Positions 1 to 9,279 of a stretch of 64,000 nucleotides of DNA are shown here, piece by piece; within the stretch, counting starts at the first letter, position 1; every line of letters begins with the position of its first letter. The stretch spans positions 1 to 64,000 of the forward strand of contig DAOPZY010000003.1 of NCBI GenBank assembly GCA_035353615.1, in the 5' to 3' direction. Origin of the DNA: CAXXOK01 sp035353615. GTDB taxonomy: Bacteria; Bacillota; Clostridia; Christensenellales; Aristaeellaceae. The position numbers and the translations under genes were made by a program. Under the pieces are notes generated by a model. It was not told where the DNA came from. It ran no database searches and worked only from the letters and a program-made list of their open reading frames with translations.

Positions 1-114
1 CCCAACGCAGCCGGAGAATTGGCGAAGGATCAAGGCAAGAACCGTATATGCTGAAAAACCTGACGCCTCGTTGCTTCTATGGCGTGCAAGGTTTTCGCGC
101 TTTGCGAGCGTTAT

Positions 115-546
115 TCATTTCAGAAGCGTCGGCTGACCGTTTTGCAAAAGCAACTGATCGACCTCGTCAATGGAAAGGTGATCGTGAACGGCTTTCAGCA
201 GTATGATATCCCGGGCGCGGGAAGCGCTCAGCTGCGCGTGGTGCCCGCATTTGAGCAGCCATTGGGTTTCGTCAATATCCAGCTGTAAAACCAGCGCCAG
301 CCGCAAAAGAACATTCGGGGAAGGAATCATTCGGTTGGCGAGCACCTTAAAGCCGGTCGCCCGGTTCAGGGCTGCGCGCTCAAAAAGCGCCTCGGTTGAA
401 AGGCTCCGTTTGCCCATCATTTCGTTGAGCACGGTGGAAAGCTTGGGCAGCTCCCGGGCCTGCGGCAAATCTTCCAGTGGCGCGCCCTGGTTGATCTGAT
501 CGATCACGATGCCGGTTGAAACGTTTGCAGGGATTCGAACGGCCAT
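115..546 (-). CDS. Small helix-turn-helix regulator next to kinase gene
   Basis: A 143-residue protein. The start is ATG at 546, preceded by AGGAGG with good spacing; a longer frame upstream to 669 lacks such a site. The central part (about residues 45-105) reads like an XRE-type HTH: a segment with ALFERAALNRATGFK, a recognition-like helix with NRMIPSPNVLLRLALVL, then LDIDETQWLLKCGH. From memory of the family, similar small HTH proteins with a LSIDEVDQLL-like tail accompany bacterial Ser/Thr kinase genes in Clostridia. It is divergent from the kinase at 726, and the 179-bp gap holds an inverted repeat that could be its operator. Inference: local regulator of the signalling locus. The fold call is fairly secure; the target is not. 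Confidence 0.72.
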   Translation of the reverse strand: MAVRIPANVSTGIVIDQINQGAPLEDLPQARELPKLSTVLNEMMGKRSLSTEALFERAALNRATGFKVLANRMIPSPNVLLRLALVLQLDIDETQWLLKCGHHAQLSASRARDIILLKAVHDHLSIDEVDQLLLQNGQPTLLK

Positions 547-648
547 ATCTATCCCCTCCTGTGCGACAGTGTAACAGACAAACGGAATCAAGTCAATCGT
601 CCCCTGAAAGGCGACTTTTTCGGGGCGTAAATCGGGTAAGGTGTTAAT

Positions 649-691
649 GTGCGCAGGTTTTGCGCACACGTTGGCGCGTCTATGGTATACT
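649..691 (+). promoter_or_regulatory. Inverted repeat GTGCGCA-N5-TGCGCAC and -10 box between HTH and kinase genes
   Basis: A perfect 7-bp inverted repeat (arms 649-655 and 661-667) lies in the divergent gap. A TATACT -10 box at 686-691 points to the kinase gene at 726; its -35 region falls on the right arm of the repeat and matches consensus poorly. A dimeric regulator bound here would touch that promoter. Operator role is inferred. Confidence 0.45.
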
Positions 692-725
692 GTCCTGAGT
701 AACCGTTCATGGAGGATGCTTGCCT

Positions 726-3700
726 ATGGAGATCGAAGGCGTTGTTTACTGCTCCCATTGCGCCCGAAAACTGGAAACCGACGGGGAATGCCCGTTTTGC
801 GGCTATCAACCGGCAAACGCAAAAGCCATGCCCGAAACGCTGGAGGAGAGCACGCTGCTCAGCGGCCGCTACCTGCTGGGATGCGCGATTGGCATTGGCG
901 GGTTTGGCGTTACTTATGCCGCGTGGGATTATGTGCTTGGCGCGCCGGTAGCGGTCAAGGAGTACTTTCCCCGGGGCGTTGCGATCCGTAACAGCGCGGA
1001 AACCGACCGCGTAGGCTGTTCCGAGGCAAACCGGGCGCTATACCAGATTGGGCTTCGCCGTTTTGTGCGGGAGGCGCGTATCCTCGCCTCGCTGCAATCG
1101 GTGCGCGGCATCGTTGCCGTTCATGATTTTTTTGAGGATAACGGCACCGCCTATATTGTGATGGAGTTTTTACACGGGGTCACGCTCGGCGAGTATGCCG
1201 CCGCGCGAACGCTGAAACCCGCGGAGCTGTTCGCCATGCTGCGCGAGCCGATGGAAACGCTTGCGGCGGTGCATAAGCAGGGGGTGCTGCACCGCGACAT
1301 CAGCCCGTCCAACCTACTGGTTTTGGAGGACGGAAGCGTGAAGCTGATTGACTTTGGCGCAGCGACGTTTCTGGAACCGCAGACGGATGGCACGGGGCAC
1401 ACGGTAGTGCTGAGCGAAAGCTTTGCTTCGCCCGAACAGTACCTTGCAAATGGCGAGCAAGGCCCGTGGACGGATGTGTACAGCCTGTGCGCCACCCTTT
1501 GCTGCTTGCTGATGGGGGACCTGCCGGACGCGCGCGCGCGGCAGGCGGGCGCGCCGCTGCCGCCGATTCGCGCAAAGGGCTCGCGCCTGCCCCGCAGGCA
1601 GCGGCGCGTGCTGCTGAGCGGGCTGGCGATGGAACCCCGCAAGCGGATTCAAAGCATGGATGAGTTTCGTTGCAGGCTGTTTAACCTGCCGCTGCCGGAG
1701 GAGGCGCGTCGGAGAAGGCGGCTGATCCTGCGGATGGGGATCGCGCTTTCGGCCGCTCTATTGATGCTTACGCTGATGTTCATCAACCAGTTTGTCGGCT
1801 TCCCAATGGGGGAGGGGCTGTGGTATTCGCTAAGTGCCGGCGGTTTCCGGGTTGCGCGGTATACCGGGCAAACGGATCAGCTGCAAATTCCCGCCCGGCG
1901 TTTGGGGCTGGCGGTTACGGCGGTTGGCGACAGCGCGTTTGAGCATAACGCGGGGCTTGAAAGCGTCACACTGCCGCCCACGGTTCGCGATATTGGCAAG
2001 CTGGCTTTTCATGATTGCGGCCGCCTGTGGCGGGTAACCCTCGCGCAGGGCGCGCAAACCGTTCAGGAATACGCGTTTTCGGAATGCGCGGCGCTGCGTA
2101 CGGTGACCGTGCCCGACAGCGTTACCGCCATCGCGGAAAACGCGTTCGCCGGGGATGATGCGGCCCTGACGCTCCGGGGCGAGCGGGGAAGCGCCGTGGA
2201 AGCCTACGCGGATCAACTCCGCTTAACCTTCCTGTGCGACGCCGAGTATGCCTGCGCCCCGAACGGCACCGGCCTGACCCTGACGGCCTGCACCGCCGCG
2301 ATGGATCAGGTGGTATTGCCAGATGAGCTGAATGGCACGCCGGTTACGGCGATTGCCGGCAACCGGGCGCAGAGCGGAAACGGCTGGATGCCCGAAACGC
2401 TCACAAGCATCGTGTTGCCCGCGCAGATGGAAATCCTCCCCCAGGGCGCGCTTACGGGGTATGCGCAGCTGGACTCCGTTACGCTGGGCGCGGGCACCAA
2501 GGCATTGGATACGCAGGCGCTGGCGGGCACCGCCATTCGGGACATCAACCTGCCGCAGGGGCTTACCTACATTGGCGACGAGGCGTTCCGCGCGACCTAT
2601 CTGCAACAGATATCCCTCCCGGCTACCGTGGAGGTCATCGGCGCCAAGGCGTTCGCGGAATCGCAGATCGACCGTGTCGATTTACCCGCCTCGCTTACGT
2701 TTCTGGGGGAAAAAGCTTTTGCCAACTGCCTGTCGCTCGCCTCGGCAAGCCTGTCCGCAGGGATTGCCACTGTGCCGGCGGGCGCGTTTCAAAACTGTGA
2801 AACGCTTACCGATGTGCAACTGCCGCTTGGGATTGCGGAGATTGGCTATCAGGCGTTTGCCGATTGCGATTCGCTGCGCTCTCTGACCCTGCCGGACAGC
2901 CTGACGGCCATTGACGGTTATGCCTTTGCCAATTGCGTGAGCCTCCGGGTAATCGATGTGCCTTTGGGCGTAAAGAGCATTGCGGATAGCGCCTTTAGCG
3001 GTTGCCCAACGGATTTGTGCATGGTTGTGGACGCGAACAGCTACGCGGAAGCCTTTGCCAGGCGCATGGGCTATGCGTATCAGCTGCGGGAAAACCAGTA
3101 CGGCGCGTGGACGGCATACGAAAACGCGGGCGGCTACGGCCTTGTGGCCAATGCGGGTGCGGATGCCGTGGATACGGCCATCCTGCCGAGCCTGTACCGG
3201 GCCAAGCCGATCAATATCATTTATGACGCGACTCAATTGGCCGCCGGTAGGGTCGAATTGCCCAAGCTATTGGAGGAGATTTCAACACAGGCGTTTCAGG
3301 GCAACCGCACGCTCCAAACGCTAGTGATGCGGGAAGGCTTGCGAAGCATCGACTCGCAGGCGTTTCAAAACTGCGCGGGGCTGACCGAGGCGCAATTCCC
3401 CTTTGGGCTGGAAAGCATCGGAATTGGCGCGTTTGAAAATTGCAGCAGCCTGCGCGAGGCGCGTCTGCCGGAAACGCTCACCCGGTTGGACGCGGCGGCT
3501 TTTTACGGCTGCACAGGCCTTACGGAAATCCATATTCCCAGCTCGCTGTGCCTGTTGCCGATCGCCTGCTTTGGCAACACCGGCGTAAAGACTGTGACGG
3601 TTCCCGGAACCGTATCCAAGTGTATCGCGCCGTTTTTCCGCTGCAATCAGCTGGAAAGCGCCGTTTTGAAGGATGGGGTTCGCACCGTATGGTGCGCGTT

Positions 3701-4010
3701 CAGCGGGTGCGGCAACCTGCGCACGGTGGTATTTCCGGCCAGCGTGCGGCAGATCAGCCGCGCGACCTTTAACGGCTGCGCCAAGCTGACCGACGTGTGG
3801 TTTTATACTACGGATGTGGATTTGGATTTTGAGCTGGCCTCATTCAGCGTGAAGCTGTCCGAAGAGGTCGTGGCGGTCGAGGGGGACGGCGTGGAAGTGG
3901 CCTCGCTGTTTGCCTCCTGCCCCAAGGTAACCCTCCACGGTTACGCCGGCTCCGTGGTCGAAACCTATGCCCAAACCAACGGCTTGCGCTTTATGCCCAT
4001 TCCGGTATAA
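726..4010 (+). CDS. Membrane Ser/Thr protein kinase with leucine-rich (BspA-type) ectodomain
   Basis: A 1094-residue protein; ATG 726 is chosen over TTG 720 because GGAGG at 711-715 spaces correctly. Order: zinc ribbon at about 9-26 (CSHC...CPFC); kinase domain about 47-320 with glycine loop IGIGGFGV, VAVK Lys78, HRD at 189-191 (HRDISPSN) and DFG at 209-211, so the key catalytic residues are present; basic stretch RRRRR and one membrane helix at about 333-355; then some 700 residues of LRR_5/BspA-like repeats of the type IGxxAFxNCxxLxxxxLP. Topology implies a cytoplasmic kinase and an outside repeat domain, so it probably senses or binds something at the surface. The KEYFP motif after the catalytic Lys recurs in the two other kinases here (KEYLP, KEFMP), marking one subfamily. 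Confidence 0.9.
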   Translation: MEIEGVVYCSHCARKLETDGECPFCGYQPANAKAMPETLEESTLLSGRYLLGCAIGIGGFGVTYAAWDYVLGAPVAVKEYFPRGVAIRNSAETDRVGCSEANRALYQIGLRRFVREARILASLQSVRGIVAVHDFFEDNGTAYIVMEFLHGVTLGEYAAARTLKPAELFAMLREPMETLAAVHKQGVLHRDISPSNLLVLEDGSVKLIDFGAATFLEPQTDGTGHTVVLSESFASPEQYLANGEQGPWTDVYSLCATLCCLLMGDLPDARARQAGAPLPPIRAKGSRLPRRQRRVLLSGLAMEPRKRIQSMDEFRCRLFNLPLPEEARRRRRLILRMGIALSAALLMLTLMFINQFVGFPMGEGLWYSLSAGGFRVARYTGQTDQLQIPARRLGLAVTAVGDSAFEHNAGLESVTLPPTVRDIGKLAFHDCGRLWRVTLAQGAQTVQEYAFSECAALRTVTVPDSVTAIAENAFAGDDAALTLRGERGSAVEAYADQLRLTFLCDAEYACAPNGTGLTLTACTAAMDQVVLPDELNGTPVTAIAGNRAQSGNGWMPETLTSIVLPAQMEILPQGALTGYAQLDSVTLGAGTKALDTQALAGTAIRDINLPQGLTYIGDEAFRATYLQQISLPATVEVIGAKAFAESQIDRVDLPASLTFLGEKAFANCLSLASASLSAGIATVPAGAFQNCETLTDVQLPLGIAEIGYQAFADCDSLRSLTLPDSLTAIDGYAFANCVSLRVIDVPLGVKSIADSAFSGCPTDLCMVVDANSYAEAFARRMGYAYQLRENQYGAWTAYENAGGYGLVANAGADAVDTAILPSLYRAKPINIIYDATQLAAGRVELPKLLEEISTQAFQGNRTLQTLVMREGLRSIDSQAFQNCAGLTEAQFPFGLESIGIGAFENCSSLREARLPETLTRLDAAAFYGCTGLTEIHIPSSLCLLPIACFGNTGVKTVTVPGTVSKCIAPFFRCNQLESAVLKDGVRTVWCAFSGCGNLRTVVFPASVRQISRATFNGCAKLTDVWFYTTDVDLDFELASFSVKLSEEVVAVEGDGVEVASLFASCPKVTLHGYAGSVVETYAQTNGLRFMPIPV

Positions 4011-4042
4011 GGGCGTGGGCGCAAACAGACCGTCAAATGGGT

Positions 4043-4186
4043 AAGACTCACCGGCATTGAGCGCAACGCCAATCGGCGAAGGTTCACAGGTGGTGGCAAA
4101 AACCTTTAATCGCGGAGGTTCGCAGGGAATGGCAATGGCGCCAGACGGTTGAGGTTCACGGGTGGTGGCTGCAACATCGAACGGTT
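4043..4186 (+). repeat. Degenerate 36-bp tandem repeats between two signalling genes
   Basis: Three units start at 4079, 4115 and 4151, exactly 36 bp apart, each opening with (A/G)AGGTTC(A/G)C and GG-TGGC; a weaker fourth unit may start at 4043. The array sits in the 191-bp gap between the kinase and the secreted-protein gene. Each unit contains an AGG-rich, RBS-like core. No open frame is convincing here. Confidence 0.55.
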
Positions 4187-4201
4187 TGGGAGGGATAGCG
4201 G

Positions 4202-5260
4202 ATGACAGGATATCAGTCGCTGATGGCTTGCCTGTGCGCGGCGGGAATCGCCCTCGGGGGTCTGGCGATGCCCACGGAGGCGCGGGCGCAATCGACGGAA
4301 GCCGACGTTATTGCGGAATACCGGCAGCTGTACGGGTACAGCCCTGTGGCTGGGGATTTGAAATGGAAGGATTATCTGGATTACGGAGGCTATTCGGGAT
4401 GCGCCGCGCTGGACTGCGGGCAAAGCGGCCAAGAGATTGATACGCTTTACGGCGATGTGCAGCCGCAGGATTTGGAAAATTATCTGGTTTACGCGCAGCG
4501 CTTCGGGTACGAAATCGAGATTGATACCCCGTATTTGGACGGCCGTTCCCTCACGCTTACATGCGCGCGGATGCCGTTTGGCATGCCCGATCATTTTTCG
4601 GTGGAGTATGACAGCGCGGATCAAACGCTGGTTACCATGCTGCCCATCAGCGCCCTGACCATCACCACGGCGCTTGTGGCCAGCCGCTCCAAGGCATTTA
4701 CCCCGGAGCTTGGGTTGCAAAAGCCGCTGAGCGATACGCTGACAGTATGCCTGAACGAGGCGCGCCGCGCCGAGGCCTGCGCTGTAACCCCGGCTGCAAG
4801 CCCGTATGGGGCGTTAGCGCTGCCAGGACAGTGCGAACGGATGCTCACCCTGCCGCTGACGGCGCTCAAACAGCCCGGGCAACCGGACGCGTTGGTTTTT
4901 CACGGGTTGAAGCGTTCCGACAACAGCACGCGGCCGCTGTGGCTATTGCGGGTCACGGTTGCCAACAGCGGGGAGCCTGTCGCGGTCAGCGATTTGGAGT
5001 TTTGTTTGGGGGTGGACGAAGCAACGGTAACGTACCCCATCCAAATGGGCGTTGAACTTTTGGAGAACGCTTCAACGCCTGTGCTGAATACCGCGCTGCC
5101 CGAAACCGTCGGGCGCGAACTGTCGCTGTGGCTGCTGTTTCCCTCTGTGCCGTGGGAGCCAACCTCGCAGGTGCGGCTGTACGGCTCTTTGGCTAAAGAC
5201 GGGACGGCGCTGCTGAGCCGGCTGAGCATCGGTTGCCCGATGGAGAGCGACCCCTCCTGA
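4202..5260 (+). CDS. Secreted protein of unknown function
   Basis: A 352-residue protein with an N-terminal hydrophobic segment (about 8-22) followed by a plausible signal peptidase site near ARAQ (about 26-30), so it is probably exported. I recognise no enzymatic motif. A Cys pair occurs in SGCAALDCG; the C-terminal half is rich in beta-type sequence. The start is ATG 4202 with a GGGAGGGA element upstream. It follows the LRR kinase in the same direction with a 191-bp gap, so it may be a partner of the kinase ectodomain; that is inference from position only. Confidence 0.6.
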   Translation: MTGYQSLMACLCAAGIALGGLAMPTEARAQSTEADVIAEYRQLYGYSPVAGDLKWKDYLDYGGYSGCAALDCGQSGQEIDTLYGDVQPQDLENYLVYAQRFGYEIEIDTPYLDGRSLTLTCARMPFGMPDHFSVEYDSADQTLVTMLPISALTITTALVASRSKAFTPELGLQKPLSDTLTVCLNEARRAEACAVTPAASPYGALALPGQCERMLTLPLTALKQPGQPDALVFHGLKRSDNSTRPLWLLRVTVANSGEPVAVSDLEFCLGVDEATVTYPIQMGVELLENASTPVLNTALPETVGRELSLWLLFPSVPWEPTSQVRLYGSLAKDGTALLSRLSIGCPMESDPS

Positions 5261-5313
5261 AGCTGCAACAGCCTGACAACCCTCATCCACGGGTGAACAA
5301 TTTTTACCCGCCA

Positions 5314-5375
5314 ATCATCTTTACCCCCCAAGCCCGCAAGCCCAAGAGGCATTGCGCGGCAAGGGGGGTGATGAT
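5314..5375. terminator. Possible terminator hairpin between convergent genes
   Basis: ATCATC-TTT-ACCCCCC (5314-5329) pairs with GGGGGGT-GATGAT (5363-5375) around a loop of about 33 bases. It lies between the end of the secreted-protein gene and the end of the convergent gene at 5394. No clear T-tract follows, so termination is uncertain. Confidence 0.35.
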
Positions 5376-5393
5376 TTGATTCGAATGGGTTAG

Positions 5394-5813
5394 TTACTCT
5401 GCGTCTGTCAACGCAATCTCGTCCGGATGGATATGTTGCAGCGCTTCTTCCAGCTCCGCCGCCAGCTGCTTACGCGCGGCAATATAAAAGGCAAGATCGC
5501 TGGGTAAAAGCACGCCCGCTTCCTTTGGAGAAATATCCTGATAAAGCGTTTGCAATGTTTTGGGTTGCGCCGTCGCTTCCAGGAACTGTTTTCCATAATC
5601 CGCCAGCGCATGCAGTTCCAGCAGCTGGCGATAGGGGAAAGCCTCCAGTTCGCCGGCATAACGGTGCAACCGAAGCGTCTGCCCCCAAAGCAGCGCCGCC
5701 CGGTTCCCGGCATCCGCGGGTTCATCGGCATGGGATAGGTTTGCTTCGCTTTCCTGCGCGTATGCCTTCGCCTTGGCGATGAGACTCCGGATTTCGTTTT
5801 CGGTTAACCGCAC
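5394..5813 (-). CDS. Hypothetical helical protein
   Basis: A 139-residue acidic protein predicted to be almost wholly alpha-helical; no signal peptide, membrane segment or known motif. The start is GTG 5813 with AAGGTGG seven bases upstream. It lies 161 bp downstream of the kinase gene at 5975-8779 on the same strand and may share its transcript. Function unknown. Confidence 0.5.
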   Translation of the reverse strand: MRLTENEIRSLIAKAKAYAQESEANLSHADEPADAGNRAALLWGQTLRLHRYAGELEAFPYRQLLELHALADYGKQFLEATAQPKTLQTLYQDISPKEAGVLLPSDLAFYIAARKQLAAELEEALQHIHPDEIALTDAE

Positions 5814-5974
5814 AGCGATCCCACCTTACTCACGGAATTTTGGGGCTTCGCGGAAATCATGGTCACTTCCCGGCTCGGCGCTCGGCGGGTTTTCATATTC
5901 ATGCCTTTGGGCACGGCATCCTTCTGGCAGGAAAGCGTGTTCTTGCAGCCTGTGGGGATAGGCTAAGTTGCTGA

Positions 5975-8779
5975 TTAGCGAACACCATACTTGCGCTTAT
6001 TAGCATGAAGAGTATTAATTTGCAAAACTGCCTCTGAGTACATTACATCCAAATTGCCACCTTCAATTGAGTCCAGATTAGGCATTTTAATAAATGAGAA
6101 GATACCGCAATCGGTAAGTGAAATCGGAAGCACCAGCTTATGGACTTTGAGAGCATCTTTTCTTTCCATATTGCTACTAAACTCACCGCAAATAGCGTAT
6201 ACCGTCGTGCCCTGAATCCTGTCCGGAATGGTTAGGGTATTGGAGGTAAAGTCCAAGGTGTTATCCGCCGCGATACCCCACAGGTAGATGTCGAAGCCTG
6301 TGACACTGATTCTGTCGACCCTCAGGTACAGCCAGCCATCCCCGGAACGGTAGATGGTTTCTCCATTGTAGTAGGATTGTTCGTCCATCACGGTGCCGTA
6401 CACGGTTTCCGCATCAGAGGCTGTGGGTTTAGCTGTTGGGGTTGCGGTGGGGGCGGGCGTGGCTACGTCGCGGTATGAAACGGTTACCGAATCCGGAATT
6501 TGATCGGCGGGTACGGCGCCGCTCAGGCAGTCAAGGGTAAAATGGCTATCCTCCGCAAACAGGCCGTATAGGGTGGGCAGCGTTTCGCCATCCTCCAGGT
6601 AGAGAGTGCCGGTAAAGGTATAATACTCAAAACTGGCTCTGTTCGGTGAGGATTGATAATGTTCGCTGCTCGAATAATCGAAAGTAACACCTTTACCGAC
6701 CTGAATTTCGGTAAGGTTTTCTGGAGCCGTGATGCCAAACAGTCTGTATTCTACGTCCACGCCATCCGGGAACCGCAACGTTTTTCCGTTAAAACCTTCC
6801 AACGAGGCGGTTCGGAGTGCTTTCAGGCTGGCGGGGAGGTTGACCGTATCAAACGCAGACTTTTGCTCGTTGCCGTCGCGGTCAATAGAATTAAATGCGT
6901 TTGGCGCAATGCTGACAACGCCTTCCTCCACATTAGCCGCGCGGCTGGATGCCCCCTCCTCAATTGCGCCGTGTACCAGCACGCCCTGCCCCAAAACCAC
7001 GTTTTGGTTGATGCTGGACAGATAATACGGAGATTTGGGTGAAAAAGCCGCGTAAAAATGGCAGAACGCCAGATTGCTGCCACCGCTTACGGTTTCCAAA
7101 TGGTCAAACATTTGGAAAGAGTTAAAGACATATACGCGCAAATTTTCACTTAGCATTAAAACCCTGACATTTTCAGGCGCATAACAGTTTTCGCTGAAGT
7201 AAAAATCGACTGCGTCCACTGGGTAACCGTCGACCGTTTCCGGGATGGTCAGGATGCTGATATCCTTGTGACTGTCGCTTTTCGTAAGCCCCAACAGACT
7301 TGCCTGCGACTGACCCTGTGCGTCAATACTACCGTCCAAATCAAAAAGCCATCCATCCTGCGAAACGTAAACGGTTGCGTCATCGATCTGGCGGCATTCC
7401 CCGGCATATTTCGTGAGCTGCGCAAGGGGTAAGGGCGTAGTGGCAATGCTTGCCGGATTGGCGGTGGTCTGCGTGGGGGCAGGGCTTTCCGTCTGTACAG
7501 ACGCGGCGGCTGTTTCACTGGCTGCCGTTACGGTTGGCGCACTGGTCGGGCTTTCCGACTGTACGGCCGGGGCGGCCGTTTTACTGACTGCTATTACAGT
7601 TGGCGCGCCGGATGGGAGGCTGTCGGCCCGGTGCGGCCCCAGCAACGCATACAGCGCCGTACCCGCAAACAGGCAGGCAACCGCCGCCAAAACGCCGATC
7701 AGCACTTTGGGGTTCCGCTTTTTCGGGGCGGGGGCAACAGGCGGGGTGGGCGTGGGTATCTTCGGATCCGTTATATCGCCGTTCAGCAATTGGGAATCCG
7801 TGTTTTGCAGCGCCGTGTGAAAGGCGTTTTCCAGCGCTTCGATACTGGGATACCGATCCTCGGCTTTCACGGAGAGGCCCTTCATCAGCACAGCCTCAAA
7901 CGCGGCCGGCATGGCGACGTTCAGCGTGGAGGGAGGCGGCAGTTCGGAATCGCCAAAGGCCCGCTCCATGGCGGCGGACGGTTTTTGCCCGGTGATAGCG
8001 AAGTACATCGTCGCGCACAGCGCGTATTCGTCGGTGCGCGCATCCTGCCGGCTTTTGCCGCTGTATTGCTCCACCGGCGCATACCCCGGGCGAAGGCTTG
8101 TGGAATGTTCGCTTTCCATGCCCTCCTCGTAGGGGTGCGCCGCGCCAAAATCCAGCAGCACGGCGCGGCCGTTGGAGTTGCGCAGCATGATGTTATCGGG
8201 GCTTACATCCCGGTGAATAATGCCCTGCTGGTGAATTTGCTCCAGCGTTTTAAAGATGGGGGCGAGCATTTTCAGCAGCGGTTCGGGCGCGATTTTGCCC
8301 CCCTCCCGCTTGACCTTTTCACGCAGGGTGATGCCGTCAATGTATTCCATCACAATATAGAGCGTGTTGTTGGCGATCAACACGTCAAACACATTCACGG
8401 CGTCGGGCACGTCGGTCAGGGCCGCGATGGTGCGCGCTTCCTGCTGGCTGCGTTCCCGCCCCTTTTCAAAACGCACCCGGCTTTCCTCGTCAAAAGGTTC
8501 CAGCACGCTTTGCCCCTGATCGCGGCGCACCAGATCGGTGGGCAGGTATTCCTTGATGGCAACGCGGCGGTTCAGCGCCAGATCCATGCCGATGTAGGTC
8601 ACGCCAAACCCGCCGCGCCCCAAAGCCTTGCCGATCAGGTACCGCTTTTTGATCGTGCAAAACGGAAGCCAGCCGTTGGCGTTCACGCGCACGCGGTTGT
8701 TGTAGCCGCAGTGCGGGCACACCTGCTCCTCAATTTCCAGTGGCGCCATACATTGAAAACAGAATCGCCGGATATCCAT
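5975..8779 (-). CDS. Membrane Ser/Thr protein kinase with large ectodomain
   Basis: A 934-residue protein. Zinc ribbon at 7-24 (CFQC...CPHC); kinase domain about 45-320 with LGRGGFGV at 53-60, VAIK Lys76, HRDVSPDN at 189-196 and DFG at 210-212, so it should be active. A Pro/Thr linker and one membrane helix at about 358-381 follow, then a Thr/Ala/Ser-rich stalk (TSAPTVTAA, TPAPTATPTA) and about 500 residues with scattered LRR_5-like patterns such as LTIPETVDGYPV and VNLPASLKALRTASLEGF, more degenerate than in the first kinase. Same KEYLP subfamily signature. Encoded against its neighbours, on its own transcript with the 139-residue gene downstream. Confidence 0.88.
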   Translation of the reverse strand: MDIRRFCFQCMAPLEIEEQVCPHCGYNNRVRVNANGWLPFCTIKKRYLIGKALGRGGFGVTYIGMDLALNRRVAIKEYLPTDLVRRDQGQSVLEPFDEESRVRFEKGRERSQQEARTIAALTDVPDAVNVFDVLIANNTLYIVMEYIDGITLREKVKREGGKIAPEPLLKMLAPIFKTLEQIHQQGIIHRDVSPDNIMLRNSNGRAVLLDFGAAHPYEEGMESEHSTSLRPGYAPVEQYSGKSRQDARTDEYALCATMYFAITGQKPSAAMERAFGDSELPPPSTLNVAMPAAFEAVLMKGLSVKAEDRYPSIEALENAFHTALQNTDSQLLNGDITDPKIPTPTPPVAPAPKKRNPKVLIGVLAAVACLFAGTALYALLGPHRADSLPSGAPTVIAVSKTAAPAVQSESPTSAPTVTAASETAAASVQTESPAPTQTTANPASIATTPLPLAQLTKYAGECRQIDDATVYVSQDGWLFDLDGSIDAQGQSQASLLGLTKSDSHKDISILTIPETVDGYPVDAVDFYFSENCYAPENVRVLMLSENLRVYVFNSFQMFDHLETVSGGSNLAFCHFYAAFSPKSPYYLSSINQNVVLGQGVLVHGAIEEGASSRAANVEEGVVSIAPNAFNSIDRDGNEQKSAFDTVNLPASLKALRTASLEGFNGKTLRFPDGVDVEYRLFGITAPENLTEIQVGKGVTFDYSSSEHYQSSPNRASFEYYTFTGTLYLEDGETLPTLYGLFAEDSHFTLDCLSGAVPADQIPDSVTVSYRDVATPAPTATPTAKPTASDAETVYGTVMDEQSYYNGETIYRSGDGWLYLRVDRISVTGFDIYLWGIAADNTLDFTSNTLTIPDRIQGTTVYAICGEFSSNMERKDALKVHKLVLPISLTDCGIFSFIKMPNLDSIEGGNLDVMYSEAVLQINTLHANKRKYGVR

Positions 8780-8837
8780 GATATCACACGCCCCTTACAG
8801 ATTTTTCTTTGTACCTATGTCAAAACGGTGCCGATTT

Positions 8838-8865
8838 AGTATATAATGTAACATGAATTGGTCAG
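8838..8865 (-). promoter_or_regulatory. Candidate promoter for the minus-strand kinase
   Basis: On the minus strand CTGACC (8860-8865) and TATACT (8838-8843) are separated by 16 bp, giving a leader of about 50 nt before the ATG at 8779. The -35 match is moderate. Confidence 0.4.
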
Positions 8866-9051
8866 CGGGGGGAAAAGGAATGAGTTCCGATCAGCCTCTC
8901 AACGTGTCAAAAAATGACGGTTATAGTATATCATAACCATAGAACCCTGATACGGCCAATTTTTGCTATGGAAAAAGAAAACATAAAAAGAATCATCCTC
9001 ACCCCCTGTTTTTACTATGCTTCGGGATGGCGGCGATCCCGCCTCCACCGT

Positions 9052-9152
9052 GCGTATAGCATACGCCCGGCAAGGGATTCGGATGTCGACCCTGAATCGA
9101 CTTTTTCCGGATCGGGCGCGCTATACTGACCCCATCGTGAGAGCGTCTCACG
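9052..9152 (+). promoter_or_regulatory. Promoter region of the phosphatase-FHA-kinase operon with two palindromes
   Basis: In the 500-bp gap between divergent units there is a perfect palindrome GCGTAT-AGC-ATACGC (9052-9066), a TATACT -10 box (9122-9127) with a poor -35 near 9097, and a perfect palindrome CGTGAGA-GCG-TCTCACG (9136-9152) where transcription should start. The second repeat is well placed for repression. The rest of 8870-9050 is AT-rich and shows no gene. Confidence 0.45.
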
Positions 9153-9279
9153 GATAAAGCAGGGAATCCCGCAACACTCGGCGGACGCGCGGCGGCTGCC
9201 TGCGCCGGGGATGCCGCGGCCAGCCCAATGCGCGGCCAACCCGGGATTGCGGTTTTGGATCAATTAGAGAGGTGGTAAC

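Noticed and set aside
1..114. End of an upstream gene at the left edge
   Set aside because: No frame with recognisable sequence or stop context can be supported in these bases.
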